Part shown: positions 44,935 through 54,386 of the stretch, in pieces | Layout of the letters: the number at the start of each line of letters is the position of its first letter | Numbering within the stretch: position 1 is the first letter of the stretch | Assembly: GCF_018811945.1 (NCBI RefSeq) | Contig: NZ_JACRVU010000002.1 | Span: 124,001 to 188,000 of the forward strand | Length of the DNA stretch: 64,000 bases | Reading direction: 5' to 3' | DNA from: Gluconobacter sp. P1C6_b | GTDB taxonomy: Bacteria; Pseudomonadota; Alphaproteobacteria; Acetobacterales; Acetobacteraceae | Notes under the pieces: model-generated | What the model saw: the letters and a program-made list of their open reading frames with translations, nothing else | What the model was told of the DNA's origin: nothing | The model's database searches: none | Translations under genes and position numbers: made by a program

Positions 44935-46181
44935 TGTCAGGACTTCAGCCCCCACGCGGCACCCATGACCTCATCGGCGAGACCATGCGCCGTCACCACC
45001 ATGTCGTGGAGACGGCCCGCAGGGTGCTGCGGACCTATGGTTTCGAGGAATGGAGCACACCCATTTTCGAAGACACGCGCGTTTTTTCGCGCACGCTCGG
45101 CGAGACATCCGATGTCGTGTCCAAGGAGATGTACACGTTCGAGGATCGTGGCGGTGAGAGCATCACCCTGCGTCCCGAAGGCACGGCGGCGATCTGCCGG
45201 GCACTGGTCACGAACGGTCTGACGCAGTCCCTGCCGCAGAAGGTGTTCTATCACGGGCCGATGTTCCGTTATGAGCGTCCCCAGAAGGGGCGTTACCGTC
45301 AGTTCCACCAGATCGGTGCGGAACTGATCGGGGCGGAAAGCCCGCTTCGGGATGCCGAGACGATTGCCATGGCGCAGGACATCCTGCGCGAACTCGGTCT
45401 GGGTGATCACGTCACGCTGGAGCTCAACACGCTTGGTGATCTGGCCAGCCGTCAGGCCTGGCGGGAGGCGCTGGTGGCATATTTCCGCGATCATGCAGAT
45501 GCGCTGTCGGAAGAAAGCCGCGTCCGTCTTGAAGCCAATCCGCTGCGAATTCTGGACAGCAAGTCCGAACAGGACCGCAAACTGCTCGACGATGCTCCGG
45601 CATTTGCGGACTATCTGAACGATGAATCCCGGCAGTTCTGGGACGGATTGTGCTCCAGCCTTCAGGCCTTTGGCGTCGATTTCGTTGAAAATCCGCGCAT
45701 CGTCCGGGGCCTCGATTATTACAGTCACACGGCATTCGAGTTCGTGACTTCCAAGCTTGGCGCCCAAGGTACGGTGCTCGCCGGTGGGCGGTATGAAGGG
45801 CTTGTGGAGCAGATGGGCGGCCCGGCCATTCCGGCGATCGGCTGGGCTGGTGGGATCGAGCGTCTGGCGATGCTGCTGGACTCTGTCCCTGAGCTTCCGG
45901 CCGGTATTGCGCTGGTACCGATGGGAGACGAGGCTGTTCTGCGGGCGGCATCCATCGCGCGCAGTCTCCGTTCTGCGGGTCTTCGGGCCGAGATTGAGAC
46001 CCGTGGCAACATGAAGAAGCGGATGGAGCGTGTGGTGAAGTCCGGCGCGTCCCATGCGATTGTTCTGGGCGATGAGGAAATCGCCCGCAATGTCGTGCAG
46101 CTTCGCGATCTGTCCAGCCGCGAGCAGCAGGAAGTGCCTGTGGCGGATGTTGCACGGGTCCTGAGCGCAGGACGCGCCTGA
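44934..46181 (+). CDS. hisS: Histidyl-tRNA synthetase
   Basis: This class II synthetase charges tRNA-His. The 415-residue protein has motif 2 in [21 protein letters not shown], the histidine-specific motifs [13 protein letters not shown] and [13 protein letters not shown], and motif 3 around [13 protein letters not shown]. The C-terminal anticodon-binding domain completes it. It is coupled to ispG by one base, and prfA follows 4 bases after the stop. Confidence 0.96.
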   Translation: MSGLQPPRGTHDLIGETMRRHHHVVETARRVLRTYGFEEWSTPIFEDTRVFSRTLGETSDVVSKEMYTFEDRGGESITLRPEGTAAICRALVTNGLTQSLPQKVFYHGPMFRYERPQKGRYRQFHQIGAELIGAESPLRDAETIAMAQDILRELGLGDHVTLELNTLGDLASRQAWREALVAYFRDHADALSEESRVRLEANPLRILDSKSEQDRKLLDDAPAFADYLNDESRQFWDGLCSSLQAFGVDFVENPRIVRGLDYYSHTAFEFVTSKLGAQGTVLAGGRYEGLVEQMGGPAIPAIGWAGGIERLAMLLDSVPELPAGIALVPMGDEAVLRAASIARSLRSAGLRAEIETRGNMKKRMERVVKSGASHAIVLGDEEIARNVVQLRDLSSREQQEVPVADVARVLSAGRA

Positions 46182-46185
46182 ACAG

Positions 46186-47247
46186 ATGGCATTTGACGAC
46201 AGGCTTGAGCGGATTGTCGCGCGTTCGGAGGAAGTTCAGGCCCTGATGTCTTCCGGCGAACTGACGGGTGAGGACTTCACCCGTCTGTCGCAGGAATATG
46301 CCGAACTGGAGCCGGTGGTGGCCTCCATTCAGGCCTGGAAAAGTGCCGAGGAACAGAAAGCCGGGGCGCAGGCCCTGCTTGATGATCCGGAAATGCGTGA
46401 GCTGGCCCAGATGGAGCTTGTGGAGATCGAGGCGACGTTACCCGATCTTCAGCATGCCCTGCGTCTGGCGCTTCTGCCGAAAGATGCGGCGGATGAACGC
46501 AGTGCCATCCTTGAAATCCGTCCCGCAGCGGGCGGTGATGAGGCGGGACTGTTCGCCGCGGAACTGTTTGATGCCTACCGTCGCTTTTCCGAACAGAATG
46601 GCTGGCGTTTCGAAGTCATGGAATATGCCGAGAACGAGGTGGCGGGCCTCAAGGAAGGCATGGCGACCATTTCAGGCCGTTCGGTTTTCGCACGGCTGAA
46701 ATATGAATCCGGCGTGCACCGGGTCCAGCGTGTTCCGGCCACGGAAAGTCAGGGACGGATCCATACGTCGACAGTGACTGTCGCCGTACTGCCTGAAGCC
46801 GAAGAAGTCGACGTCACGATCAATGACGACGACCTGCGAATCGACGTTTATCGGGCTTCGGGGGCAGGTGGCCAGCACGTCAACAAGACCGAGAGTGCGG
46901 TTCGCATCACGCATATGCCCAGCGGTATCGTGGTGGCGATGCAGGAAGAGAAAAGCCAGCACAAGAACAAGGCCAAGGCCATGAAAATCCTGCGCGCCCG
47001 GCTCTATGAGCGGGAACGCGCGCAGCTTCATGCCACTCGTGCCGCGGACCGGAAGTCACAGGTCGGAACGGGCGATCGTTCCGAGCGCATCCGGACCTAT
47101 AATTTCCCGCAGGGGCGCGTGACGGACCACCGGATCAATCTGACGCTCTACAAAATTGACCGGATCATGGGCGGTGAGTTCGATGAGATCATCGACGCAC
47201 TCACCCGTGAAGAGCAGACGGAACTGCTCGCCGCCGAAGGGTTCTGA
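46186..47247 (+). CDS. prfA: Peptide chain release factor 1
   Basis: RF1 recognises UAA and UAG and triggers peptide release. The 353-residue product has the RF1 discriminator PAT in [14 protein letters not shown] and the catalytic GGQ in [16 protein letters not shown], whose Gln is the target of PrmC methylation. The prmC gene lies just downstream on the same strand, separated by an oppositely oriented small gene. Confidence 0.97.
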   Translation: MAFDDRLERIVARSEEVQALMSSGELTGEDFTRLSQEYAELEPVVASIQAWKSAEEQKAGAQALLDDPEMRELAQMELVEIEATLPDLQHALRLALLPKDAADERSAILEIRPAAGGDEAGLFAAELFDAYRRFSEQNGWRFEVMEYAENEVAGLKEGMATISGRSVFARLKYESGVHRVQRVPATESQGRIHTSTVTVAVLPEAEEVDVTINDDDLRIDVYRASGAGGQHVNKTESAVRITHMPSGIVVAMQEEKSQHKNKAKAMKILRARLYERERAQLHATRAADRKSQVGTGDRSERIRTYNFPQGRVTDHRINLTLYKIDRIMGGEFDEIIDALTREEQTELLAAEGF

Positions 47248-47264
47248 GTTTCAGGTATTGGGCC

Positions 47265-47735
47265 TCAGGTATTCGGTGTCGCGCAGACGGCAGCGCGACC
47301 GTGCCGATGGGTTGCGACAGCGGCATCGTCGTAGTCGACCAGAAAGAAATCGGTGAAGTTGTTGGTCCCCACAGCGTCGAGCGAATGGCCTTCGGGGTGG
47401 TGGAGCTGGCCTTCGCTGCTGACCTGATGGGTTTCCTGATGGCCGTTATGGACGATGGTGATTTCGCCACACAGCGCATAATCGACATCGAAGCGGCCAA
47501 CCGGAAGCGGGATCGTCTGCGTCTCATGGGCCTTGGACAGTCCCAGTCTGAAGGTCGCAACCAGATTGCCGTCCAGATACAGGCGCGAGACTTCCGAAAT
47601 TTCTTCGGGCGCGCGCTCGTCCGTCACGGTAAAGGACGGGGGCAGTTCCGTGGACAGTTCCGACTGGGCGTGAACGGGATTGAGCGTGCAGCCAAGCAGC
47701 AGGGCGGAATAGAGGAAGGCGCGTTTGGACTTCAT
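47265..47735 (-). CDS. Small exported protein of unknown function between prfA and prmC
   Basis: I do not recognise this 156-residue protein. It has a Sec signal peptide (core FLYSALLLGCTL, cleavage after PVHA). The mature part is acidic, beta-rich by pattern, and contains a His-rich stretch (HNGHQETHQ, QLHHPEGH, THRHGR) and two cysteines. The His clusters could bind metal, which is a guess. It opposes the prfA-prmC direction, with 17 bp to the prfA stop and 27 bp to the prmC start, so no room is left for a separate terminator. Confidence 0.7.
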   Translation of the reverse strand: MKSKRAFLYSALLLGCTLNPVHAQSELSTELPPSFTVTDERAPEEISEVSRLYLDGNLVATFRLGLSKAHETQTIPLPVGRFDVDYALCGEITIVHNGHQETHQVSSEGQLHHPEGHSLDAVGTNNFTDFFLVDYDDAAVATHRHGRAAVCATPNT

Positions 47736-47762
47736 GACACCAACTATAACAGGTTCGCTTCG

Positions 47763-48611
47763 ATGATGATGGCCAAAGATGATCTTTTGCGCGAGGCCTC
47801 GCAGGCGCTGGAGCAGGCCGGGATCGAGGATGCGCGCCGTGAAGCCCGGCTCCTGCTGTGCTGGGCGACAGGGCGGGATCTGGGGGGGCTGCTCTCTCTG
47901 GATGGTGTGGAGCCTGCGCAGAAATCGCGATTCGCAGAGGCCTTGAAGCGGCGTCTGAACCGGGAACCTCTTGCGTTCATTACCGGCGAAACAGGATTCT
48001 GGACGCTGGATCTGGAGACGGGGCGTGACACGCTGATCCCCCGGGCCGACAGTGAAGCCCTGATCGAAGCCCTGCTGGATGTCTGTCCGGATCGCAACGC
48101 GCCGCTCTCAATTCTGGATCTTGGAACCGGAACAGGCTGCCTGCTGCTGGCGGCCCTGTCCGAATATCCGCAGGCCACGGGTGTGGGCGTGGATCTGTCT
48201 CTTCAGGCTGCGGCCTTGGCACGGCGGAATTCCGTTCGTACCGGACTGGAAAAGCGCACTGCCTTCTTGGCCGGAAGCTGGGCGGATGCACTGAACGCCC
48301 GCTTTGACGTGGTTCTGTCCAATCCGCCTTACATCGAGACCGGGGATCTGGCGGGGCTGATGCCCGAAGTCCTGCAGTATGAGCCAGCGCGGGCTCTGGA
48401 TGGCGGGACAGATGGGCTGGACGCCTATCGCATCCTGTGCGCTGCGTTGCCTGCGCTTCTGGTGCCGGGGGGATACGCGATCCTGGAGATGGGGATCGGG
48501 CAGATCGATGCGGTCTCCGCGCTGGGAGTGGCGAGCGGACTGCGGGACGTGGCGCATAAGGCTGATCTGGGCGGCATCGAAAGAGCTCTCGTCCTGCAAT
48601 CAGACGGGTGA
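47763..48611 (+). CDS. prmC: Release factor glutamine methyltransferase
   Basis: PrmC methylates the GGQ glutamine of RF1 and RF2. The 282-residue product has the N-terminal helical RF-binding part (ARREARLLLCW, FITGETGFW), the SAM loop LDLGTGTGCLLLA and the catalytic VLSNPPYIE. Three ATG codons stand in a row at 47763-47771; the first is given here, and an AGG lies about 11 bases before it. Confidence 0.93.
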   Translation: MMMAKDDLLREASQALEQAGIEDARREARLLLCWATGRDLGGLLSLDGVEPAQKSRFAEALKRRLNREPLAFITGETGFWTLDLETGRDTLIPRADSEALIEALLDVCPDRNAPLSILDLGTGTGCLLLAALSEYPQATGVGVDLSLQAAALARRNSVRTGLEKRTAFLAGSWADALNARFDVVLSNPPYIETGDLAGLMPEVLQYEPARALDGGTDGLDAYRILCAALPALLVPGGYAILEMGIGQIDAVSALGVASGLRDVAHKADLGGIERALVLQSDG

Positions 48612-48874
48612 GGGCGGATCGTGACGAAAAACCGTTGGCTTGACTGACGGAACTTGGTATTGCTAATGCCAATGCATGCGAATTGAGGGTGTTTTGCCAG
48701 CACTGTCAGGCGCATCTTTGCCCATCGTTCATGTCATCATGCACTGACGATGGAAGACTGGCTGAGCTGGGTTCAGCCATAGCGGAACAGACAGACGTCT
48801 TTTTCGACAGCGGCGGTCGGACTTTCTGCAGTTGCAGAACGGTCCACGTCATCATGAAAGTGCATCACGGGTCG
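48612..48874 (+). promoter_or_regulatory. Non-coding gap before the DUF4167 gene
   Basis: These 263 bases hold no supported gene, although the downstream frame stays open through part of it. TTGACT at 48640-48645 is a good -35 match; the hexamers 17-18 bases later (CTAATG or TAATGC near 48663) are poor -10 boxes. A promoter for the DUF4167 gene here is tentative. Confidence 0.35.
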
Positions 48875-49333
48875 ATGAATATGAAGCGCATAAGAGGCCG
48901 GCATCATCGTGCGGGTAGTGGGCCATCACGCAGCAGCAATGCCCAGACACCTCTGAACCGCAACCATGTGTTTGACAGTAACGGACCTGATCTCCGGGTC
49001 CGTGGTACGGCGCAGCAGCTGTTCGAGAAGTATCTCCAGCTGGGCCGCGACGCGACCGGAACTGGCGACCGCATTCTTGCAGAAGCCTATTTCCAGCACG
49101 CGGAGCATTATTTCCGTATTCTCAACGCCATGAATCAGGCTGCCGAGAAGAGCCAGCAGGAGCGCACCGAGCGTCAGCAGCAGCGCCAGCGCGCTTATGA
49201 AGACCGCCGGGAGCCGCGTGGCGAGCGTTCTGAAGAGGAGCAGTCCTCGCAGGAACAGGATGCCGAACACAACGCCGAGCGTCCCTCGGAAGATGATCAG
49301 TATCATCGCACGGCTGAGGTCGAGGCAGACTGA
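48875..49333 (+). CDS. DUF4167 family protein
   Basis: The 152-residue protein fits DUF4167, common in alphaproteobacteria: a basic Arg/Gly/His start (KRIRGRHHRAG), NHVFDSNGPDLRVRGTAQQ, then AEAYFQHAEHYFRILNAMNQ, and a disordered acidic Gln/Glu/Arg-rich tail that could form a coiled coil. Function is unknown; the basic start hints at nucleic acid binding. The start is uncertain between ATG 48854, 48875 and 48881, because none has a strong ribosome site. Confidence 0.75.
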   Translation: MNMKRIRGRHHRAGSGPSRSSNAQTPLNRNHVFDSNGPDLRVRGTAQQLFEKYLQLGRDATGTGDRILAEAYFQHAEHYFRILNAMNQAAEKSQQERTERQQQRQRAYEDRREPRGERSEEEQSSQEQDAEHNAERPSEDDQYHRTAEVEAD

Positions 49334-49344
49334 AGCCTTGGCTC

Positions 49345-49394
49345 AGACACAAAAAAAAGCCGGTCCCGCAAAGGGCCGGCTTTTTTTTGTGTCT
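49345..49394. terminator. Very long bidirectional terminator
   Basis: A 19-bp perfect stem (49345-49363 with 49376-49394), containing A8 in the left arm and T8 in the right arm, encloses a loop with an extra CCC/GGG pairing. It starts 11 bases after the DUF4167 stop and reaches the first base of the glycosyltransferase stop codon, so it can end both convergent transcripts. Confidence 0.9.
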
Positions 49395-50263
49395 CAGACC
49401 CGCCCTATGAATCTCTCGGGAACGCGCCACAGTTCCGTACCGCTCAGATGGAGATCAAGGCGGTAGCGGTCGTGCAGACGTGTCTGCGTGCTGTCTTCGA
49501 CCTGCTGGCGCCATTCGCTCAGACGCCCGTCACGATTATCGAGAGTGCTGTCAGTTCGTGGCAGCCCTGCCATGCTGCGCAGCATGTTTTCCCAGTCCGT
49601 GTTTTCCAGACGCTGGTGACGCCCGACGTCCTCGGAAATCCAGGGCTGTCTGCGGGTGCGTTCCAGCCGCTCCAGTCCCGATGCCAGATCCGCGTAGCGC
49701 AGATGGAACAGGAAAAGTGGCGCTGCAAGACTGGGGACGGTCTCCTCGCAGCAGTGAAAGCCGGGGGCCCACGTAATGGGGATACGGGTCAGGACCGGTT
49801 TGCACATCGCGCTGGAGAAGCGGAGATGGCGACGCTGCAGGGAGAAGGGGCGGCTGTAGTCGAACGGCGCTTCCTCGTCCGGGATATGAATGACGTCAAA
49901 CCCCGTGGCGGTGACGACAGGGCTTCGGTTCAGGAGCGCGAATTCCGTCAGGGAAGGGACGAAAGCCGGGTCCGCGAGCAGGATTTCGTCCACGTCCGTA
50001 TAAATGATGCTGTCATACCATTCGAGCAGACTGTCGCAGAATTTTCCGATGGATCGGGTGCGGCGTTCATCGTCCTGCGGGGAGCGGGGGATCCGGACGA
50101 CGTTGACCTGCCCCAGATGGGCGGTCGAGCCATCGTCCGATCCGTGATCGATCACGTAGCAGGCGGATTCTCCAACCTGGGTAGCATAATGACGCCGCCA
50201 GATCTGAAGATGTTCCGGCTCGTTATAGACCATCGTCACGACGGCGAGGGGTTTCTTGATCAT
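49394..50263 (-). CDS. Glycosyltransferase family 2-like protein
   Basis: The 289-residue protein belongs to the Glyco_tranf_2_4 type. It starts AVVTMVYNEPEHLQIWRRHY, then VIDHGSDDGST for the nucleotide-sugar site, and has the metal motif IIYTDVDEILL. The C-terminal half is less conserved. No membrane helix is evident. Acceptor and donor sugars are unknown; envelope polysaccharide is a fair guess. It lies 76 bp downstream of tRNA-Met on the same strand and may share its transcript. Confidence 0.8.
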   Translation of the reverse strand: MIKKPLAVVTMVYNEPEHLQIWRRHYATQVGESACYVIDHGSDDGSTAHLGQVNVVRIPRSPQDDERRTRSIGKFCDSLLEWYDSIIYTDVDEILLADPAFVPSLTEFALLNRSPVVTATGFDVIHIPDEEAPFDYSRPFSLQRRHLRFSSAMCKPVLTRIPITWAPGFHCCEETVPSLAAPLFLFHLRYADLASGLERLERTRRQPWISEDVGRHQRLENTDWENMLRSMAGLPRTDSTLDNRDGRLSEWRQQVEDSTQTRLHDRYRLDLHLSGTELWRVPERFIGRV

Positions 50264-50339
50264 GCCGGGCAGAATACAGGAAACCGCCCCGCACAGCAGG
50301 GCATCGCCGGAATGAATTTTCTGTTTTCGGGAAAAGGGA

Positions 50340-50414
50340 TGGTAGCGGTGGACGGATTTGAACCGCCGACCAAGGGATTATGATTCCCCTGCTCTACCAC
50401 TGAGCTACACCGCC
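50340..50414 (-). tRNA. tRNA-Met (anticodon CAT, elongator type)
   Basis: The 75-base sequence folds as a cloverleaf. The acceptor GGCGGTG pairs with CACCGCT (ending in a G-T pair), the D-arm is GCTC/GAGC, and the anticodon stem GGGGA/TCCCT has loop ATCATAA. The T-loop is TTCAAAT and the CCA is encoded. The initiator hallmark of three G-C pairs next to the anticodon loop is absent, so it is an elongator. The isoleucine tRNA with a lysidine-modified CAU anticodon is a less likely alternative. Confidence 0.93.
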
Positions 50415-50446
50415 ATCCGGCCGGGGTTAACCGGCGTTGTCGCGGG

Positions 50447-50475
50447 GTTTTAAGGGGGATCTTTCAGGGTGTCAA
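50447..50475 (-). promoter_or_regulatory. Promoter of tRNA-Met
   Basis: On the minus strand a perfect TTGACA (50470-50475) is followed after 17 bases by TAAAAC (50447-50452). The expected start is about 25 bases before the tRNA 5' end. Confidence 0.6.
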
Positions 50476-50596
50476 CACGTTAGTCCCGGGAAAATAAGAT
50501 GTTTTTACGGGTCGCATTGTCCGGGGTGCCCGTGGCATTTGAGGTATCACGGTTTTCCAATCCATTCGGCCTTTTCCAGGCCCGCAATTCCTTTTG

Positions 50597-51823
50597 ATGC
50601 AAGGAGTCCTTCATCTGGTGACGCAACATTTCGTCAGCACCCTGTTTGCCATACGGTCCTATTTCACCTGGCTCCCTGCTTCCGTCGTTTCGGTGCTGAT
50701 GCTGGTGGTGGTGGGGGTGCTGGCGTTCTATTGCGGCAATCTGGTCACGACACAGCTCCTGCGGATCCCGGGATCGCGCAAGGCCGCGCTGATCCGGCGG
50801 ATCGTCTCGTCCCTGCGCAGGCCCACGCGGCTGATGGTGGCGCTCCTGGCCATGCTGTCCGCGCTGCCGGCAGCAACGGGATTTACGGCGGCGCAGGAAG
50901 ACGATCTTCAGCTCTTTTTCCTGTTCCTGCTGATCCTGACCTTCGGTTTCTCGGCGATCATGGTCTTCCGGATCATGACGGAGGTTTATCTCAACCGTCT
51001 GGCGGCGCGTGAGGAGACGGACGATATCATGATCCGCTCGCACCAGACGCAGATCCGCGTCCTGCGGCGGCTGACGGAAATTCTGGTGGGGATCGTGACG
51101 GTGGCCTCGGCGCTCATGCTGTTTCCGTCGGTCAAGCAGTACGGTCTGTCGCTGTTCGCATCTGCGGGAGCAGCATCGCTGATCGTCGGTCTGTCGGCGC
51201 GAGGGCTGCTGACGAACCTGATCGCGGGCGTCCAGATCGCGCTGACCCAGCCGATCCGGATGGAAGACCTGATCATCATCAATGGTGACTGGTGCTGGGT
51301 GGAGGAAATCAACGCGACCTATGTGGTGCTGCGGGTCTGGGACTGGCGGCGACATATTGTGCCGATCTCGTATTTCCTGGAGAACCAGTTCGAGAACTGG
51401 ACGCATAATTCCGCGGCCATCATCGGTGTCGTGTTTCTCTGGGTCGATTATCAGGCGCCGATGGACAAGATCCGCGAGATGCTGAACGAGATCGTGCGCG
51501 GCTGTCCGCTGTGGGACGGGCGCGTGTTCGACGTGCAGGTGGCGGATTGCGATGCGCACGTCATGTCCATCCGCATCATCGCCAGCGCGCGCACCGCGCT
51601 TCAGAGCTGGGATCTGCGGTGCGATATCCGCGAGAAGATTATCGCCCGGATCCGCGATGAATGTCCCGAAGCACTGCCTCGTTCGCGTTTCTCCATGATG
51701 CCTCCCGCAGCCGGGGCTCAGGAGCCCTGGGAGCGGATGGCGCCCCCGATCAGCCGGCCGCCGCCGGGAAGCTATATGGGCCCGGGCATGGGGCCTGGCA
51801 GCTCGTCGATGTCGTCAGACTGA
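50597..51823 (+). CDS. MscS-family mechanosensitive channel
   Basis: The 408-residue inner-membrane protein has four to five hydrophobic helices, then the MscS pore helix and beta domain: SLIVGLSARGLLTNLIAGVQ and RMEDLIIINGDWCWVEEIN. The C-terminal tail is rich in Pro, Gly and Met (from about residue 375). It should protect against hypo-osmotic shock, as known for MscS. ATG 50597 lacks a ribosome site; the in-frame GTG 50618 has AGGAG 11 bases upstream and may be the true start. Confidence 0.87.
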   Translation: MQGVLHLVTQHFVSTLFAIRSYFTWLPASVVSVLMLVVVGVLAFYCGNLVTTQLLRIPGSRKAALIRRIVSSLRRPTRLMVALLAMLSALPAATGFTAAQEDDLQLFFLFLLILTFGFSAIMVFRIMTEVYLNRLAAREETDDIMIRSHQTQIRVLRRLTEILVGIVTVASALMLFPSVKQYGLSLFASAGAASLIVGLSARGLLTNLIAGVQIALTQPIRMEDLIIINGDWCWVEEINATYVVLRVWDWRRHIVPISYFLENQFENWTHNSAAIIGVVFLWVDYQAPMDKIREMLNEIVRGCPLWDGRVFDVQVADCDAHVMSIRIIASARTALQSWDLRCDIREKIIARIRDECPEALPRSRFSMMPPAAGAQEPWERMAPPISRPPPGSYMGPGMGPGSSSMSSD

Positions 51824-51829
51824 GGAATG

Positions 51830-53371
51830 CTAGGCTGAGGGGTGCTCCGGGCGCATTTTTGAATGACGCCGTCCGTAGAAGGCGTAAGTCGCAATGCCCA
51901 GTGCCAGATAGGTTACCAGAAGGATCAGCGGGACCGGGTTGCCGCTGGTAACGGCGTGAACCATGTCCGAGACCAGCGGAATGGTCATGACGAGGCAGAA
52001 CACGATGCCGAGCGCGGGTGTTGTGCCGATCCAGATCCCGCGGATGCGGATACCGCCCAGCGGGACGCTGAAGGGACGCACGATGTCAGGCCGCGTGTTG
52101 CGCTGCCAGATGACCGTAAAGCAGACAATCCCGAACGCTGCGGCCGTCCCGATGGAAACGAGATCGCTGATGATGTCGATCGGCAGGGTTGCCGTGATGA
52201 GGGCGACCACGAGGCCCAGAACGATGGTCCCGATCCACGGCGTACGGAATTTCGGATGGATGACGCTGAAGATCTGCGGGATCAGCCCGTCGCGGCTGAT
52301 GGTCAGCAGGACGCGGGACTGCGCGTACATCAGGCCCATCAGGACCGAGCACAGGCCGATTGTCGCCCCGATATTGACCAGCAGGGACAGCCAGGGCGTG
52401 TGCATGATCTTCACGGCAATGGCGAGCGGATCGGGCACATCCAGCTCACGATAAGGCACGATGCCGAGCAGGACGGTCGCGACGATCATGTAGACGATAG
52501 TGCAGATCAGCAGGCTGCCGATGATGCCAATCGGCACGTCGCGGGTGGGGTTGCGGGCCTCGGCCGAGGCGGTGGAAACGGCCTCGAACCCGACATAGGC
52601 AAAGAAAATCACCGATGCAGCGCGGAAAATGCCACGGACCCCATAATGGAATCCGCCTTCGCTGGGGGGAATGAACGGGTGCCAGTTCGCCGGATTGACG
52701 GCCCCGATGCCCAACGCCACGAATACGAACAGTACCCCGACTTTAAGCGCCACGATCATGGTGTTGATGCGGGCGGATTCCTCGACGCCCCGGACCAGCA
52801 GGGCCGTTACCAGCAGCGTCGCGGTAAAGCCGATGAGATCGAACCGCCAGTCGGCGCTGATCTGTGCTCCGGCCGTGCCGGGCACCGGCTGGAGCGTTGC
52901 GTGGATCAGTGCGGATGGCAGGTGAAAGCCTGTGACGCCCAGCAGGGAGCTTGCATAGCCCGACAGGCCCGCCGCGACGGCGGAGCATGAAATTCCGTAC
53001 TCCAGAAGCAGGAGCCAGCCGACCATCCAGGCTGCTTTCTCGCCCATCGAGATATAGGCGTAGGAATAGGCCGAGCCCGATACGGGAAGGGTCGAGGACA
53101 GTTCGCCGTACGAAAAGGCTGTGAACAGGCAGGCGAGGGCAGCGATGACGAAGGAAATCAGGACCGAGGGGCCGGCATATTCGGCAGCGGCCGTACCCGT
53201 CATGACATAGATGCCAGCGCCGATCGTGGACCCGACCCCGAGGATGATCAGCTGTGTCGCCGTCAGGCTGCGCTTGAGGCCGTTCGTGTCGTTCTCGAAA
53301 AGGACCTGTTCAAGGGTCTTTCGGCGGCCTGGTCCGGGGAGATCGGGAGGAGATTGTATCGAAGCTGGCAT
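51830..53371 (-). CDS. Amino acid permease, APC superfamily (CAT-like)
   Basis: The 513-residue protein has about 12 membrane helices and the APC core: LGVGSTIGAGIYVMTG (first-helix GxG substrate site), SGSAYSYAYISMG and ASVIFFAYVGFEAVSTASAE. It resembles cationic amino acid transporter (CAT/YfnA) members. The actual substrate is unknown. The start is the first Met giving the conserved opening; a longer frame to 53482 adds unlike sequence. It lies 38 bp downstream of uppP on the same strand. Confidence 0.87.
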   Translation of the reverse strand: MPASIQSPPDLPGPGRRKTLEQVLFENDTNGLKRSLTATQLIILGVGSTIGAGIYVMTGTAAAEYAGPSVLISFVIAALACLFTAFSYGELSSTLPVSGSAYSYAYISMGEKAAWMVGWLLLLEYGISCSAVAAGLSGYASSLLGVTGFHLPSALIHATLQPVPGTAGAQISADWRFDLIGFTATLLVTALLVRGVEESARINTMIVALKVGVLFVFVALGIGAVNPANWHPFIPPSEGGFHYGVRGIFRAASVIFFAYVGFEAVSTASAEARNPTRDVPIGIIGSLLICTIVYMIVATVLLGIVPYRELDVPDPLAIAVKIMHTPWLSLLVNIGATIGLCSVLMGLMYAQSRVLLTISRDGLIPQIFSVIHPKFRTPWIGTIVLGLVVALITATLPIDIISDLVSIGTAAAFGIVCFTVIWQRNTRPDIVRPFSVPLGGIRIRGIWIGTTPALGIVFCLVMTIPLVSDMVHAVTSGNPVPLILLVTYLALGIATYAFYGRRHSKMRPEHPSA

Positions 53372-53409
53372 GATCCGCAATGTGCCGCGAAAAACGGCGG
53401 CTGGAAAGG

Positions 53410-54252
53410 TCAGAGAAGAATGACGGCACCGGCGAAAAGGCCAGCCAGAACGCAGTAGACACCAAATGGTGTCAGGGCCCAACCATCATGGTTGCGAAAG
53501 AAGCGCAGCATCACGAGCGAGCAGATCAGCGCGGTCAGCCCGGCAACGACGGCACCGGCGACGCACTGCACCATGATGTCGTGTGAGATTGTCATGTGAC
53601 GCATCTGCCAGGCTTCACGGACCGTGGCCGCAAGCACGATGGGCTGGGCCATCAGGAGCGAAAACCGCGCGGCCGTTTCGTGATCCAGCCCGCGCAGAAG
53701 GCCACCATTCATGGTTGCACCCGACCGTGACAGACCCGGCAGAAGAGCCAGGCACTGCCAGATGCCGATGATCACGGCATCCTTTGGAGCAAGTGTGGCG
53801 ATGGGCTTGTGGTCGCGGTGGCCCTTCTGGCGCCGGAGCCATTCCGTCGCCATGAGCAGGAAACCGTTGAGGATCAGGAACCCCGCAACGGCGAGGGGCG
53901 TGCCGAATACGGCGCGCAGGCGGTGCTCCAGAAGCCATCCGACGAGAACGGCGGGAATGGTGGCAATGACCAGAAGCCCGAAGATCCGAATCGCTTCCAT
54001 CTGCCGGTAACTGCCGTAGCGGCCGAACATACCGCCCAGAATGGCCATCCAGTCCCGCCAGAACACACCGGCCAGCGCGACCAGCGTGCCGACATGCAGC
54101 ATGGTCAGGAACGGCAGAAACATCGGGGCGTGTTCGTCCAGGTCCCAGTGCAGGAGAGCGGGCAGGAGCACGGCATGACCGAGGCTGCTGACCGGGAAGG
54201 GTTCGGTAATTCCCTGAACGATGGCGAGGATGAGGGCCTGAAGAAGCGTCAT
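53410..54252 (-). CDS. uppP: Undecaprenyl-diphosphatase
   Basis: UppP (BacA) dephosphorylates undecaprenyl diphosphate so the lipid carrier can be reused in peptidoglycan and O-antigen synthesis. The 280-residue membrane protein has the catalytic motifs QGITEPFPVSSLGHA (Glu) and LLPGLSRSGATMNGG (Ser, Arg) in the expected positions. It is upstream of the amino acid permease and divergent from mlaD, with 183 bp between starts. Confidence 0.94.
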   Translation of the reverse strand: MTLLQALILAIVQGITEPFPVSSLGHAVLLPALLHWDLDEHAPMFLPFLTMLHVGTLVALAGVFWRDWMAILGGMFGRYGSYRQMEAIRIFGLLVIATIPAVLVGWLLEHRLRAVFGTPLAVAGFLILNGFLLMATEWLRRQKGHRDHKPIATLAPKDAVIIGIWQCLALLPGLSRSGATMNGGLLRGLDHETAARFSLLMAQPIVLAATVREAWQMRHMTISHDIMVQCVAGAVVAGLTALICSLVMLRFFRNHDGWALTPFGVYCVLAGLFAGAVILL

Positions 54253-54340
54253 GGAGCCTGTTTCGGGTGGAAGCCTTCTTCACAAAGGCAGGAAAGCAGA
54301 TCACTTGCCTGATGGTGGCAGGGGACGCAACCTTGGAGGT

Positions 54341-54386
54341 AACGTTGCTGGCAACGTTGGTCTTCACCTTGACCGGGCGGTCAAGG
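54341..54386. promoter_or_regulatory. Two adjacent dyads upstream of mlaD
   Basis: Two perfect inverted repeats, each with a 4-base loop, sit 8 bases apart. The first is AACGTTG/CAACGTT (54341-54358). The second is CCTTGACC/GGTCAAGG (54367-54386), whose left half contains a -35-like TTGACC. The pattern resembles TetR-type operators. They lie in the divergent uppP/mlaD gap, so they could control either gene. Confidence 0.5.

Noticed and set aside
43735-44955. 406-codon minus-strand frame
   Set aside because: It is antisense to ispG, which has all cluster cysteines; the His/Arg/Gly-rich composition is that of a shadow.
44937-46055. 372-codon minus-strand frame
   Set aside because: It is antisense to hisS, which has all class II synthetase motifs.
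47251-47273. 9-base direct repeat TCAGGTATT after prfA
   Set aside because: Two copies only, 14 bases apart, with no sign of a repeat element; likely chance.
50340-50414. Initiator tRNA-fMet
   Set aside because: The three G-C pairs next to the anticodon loop and the unpaired first position of initiators are absent.
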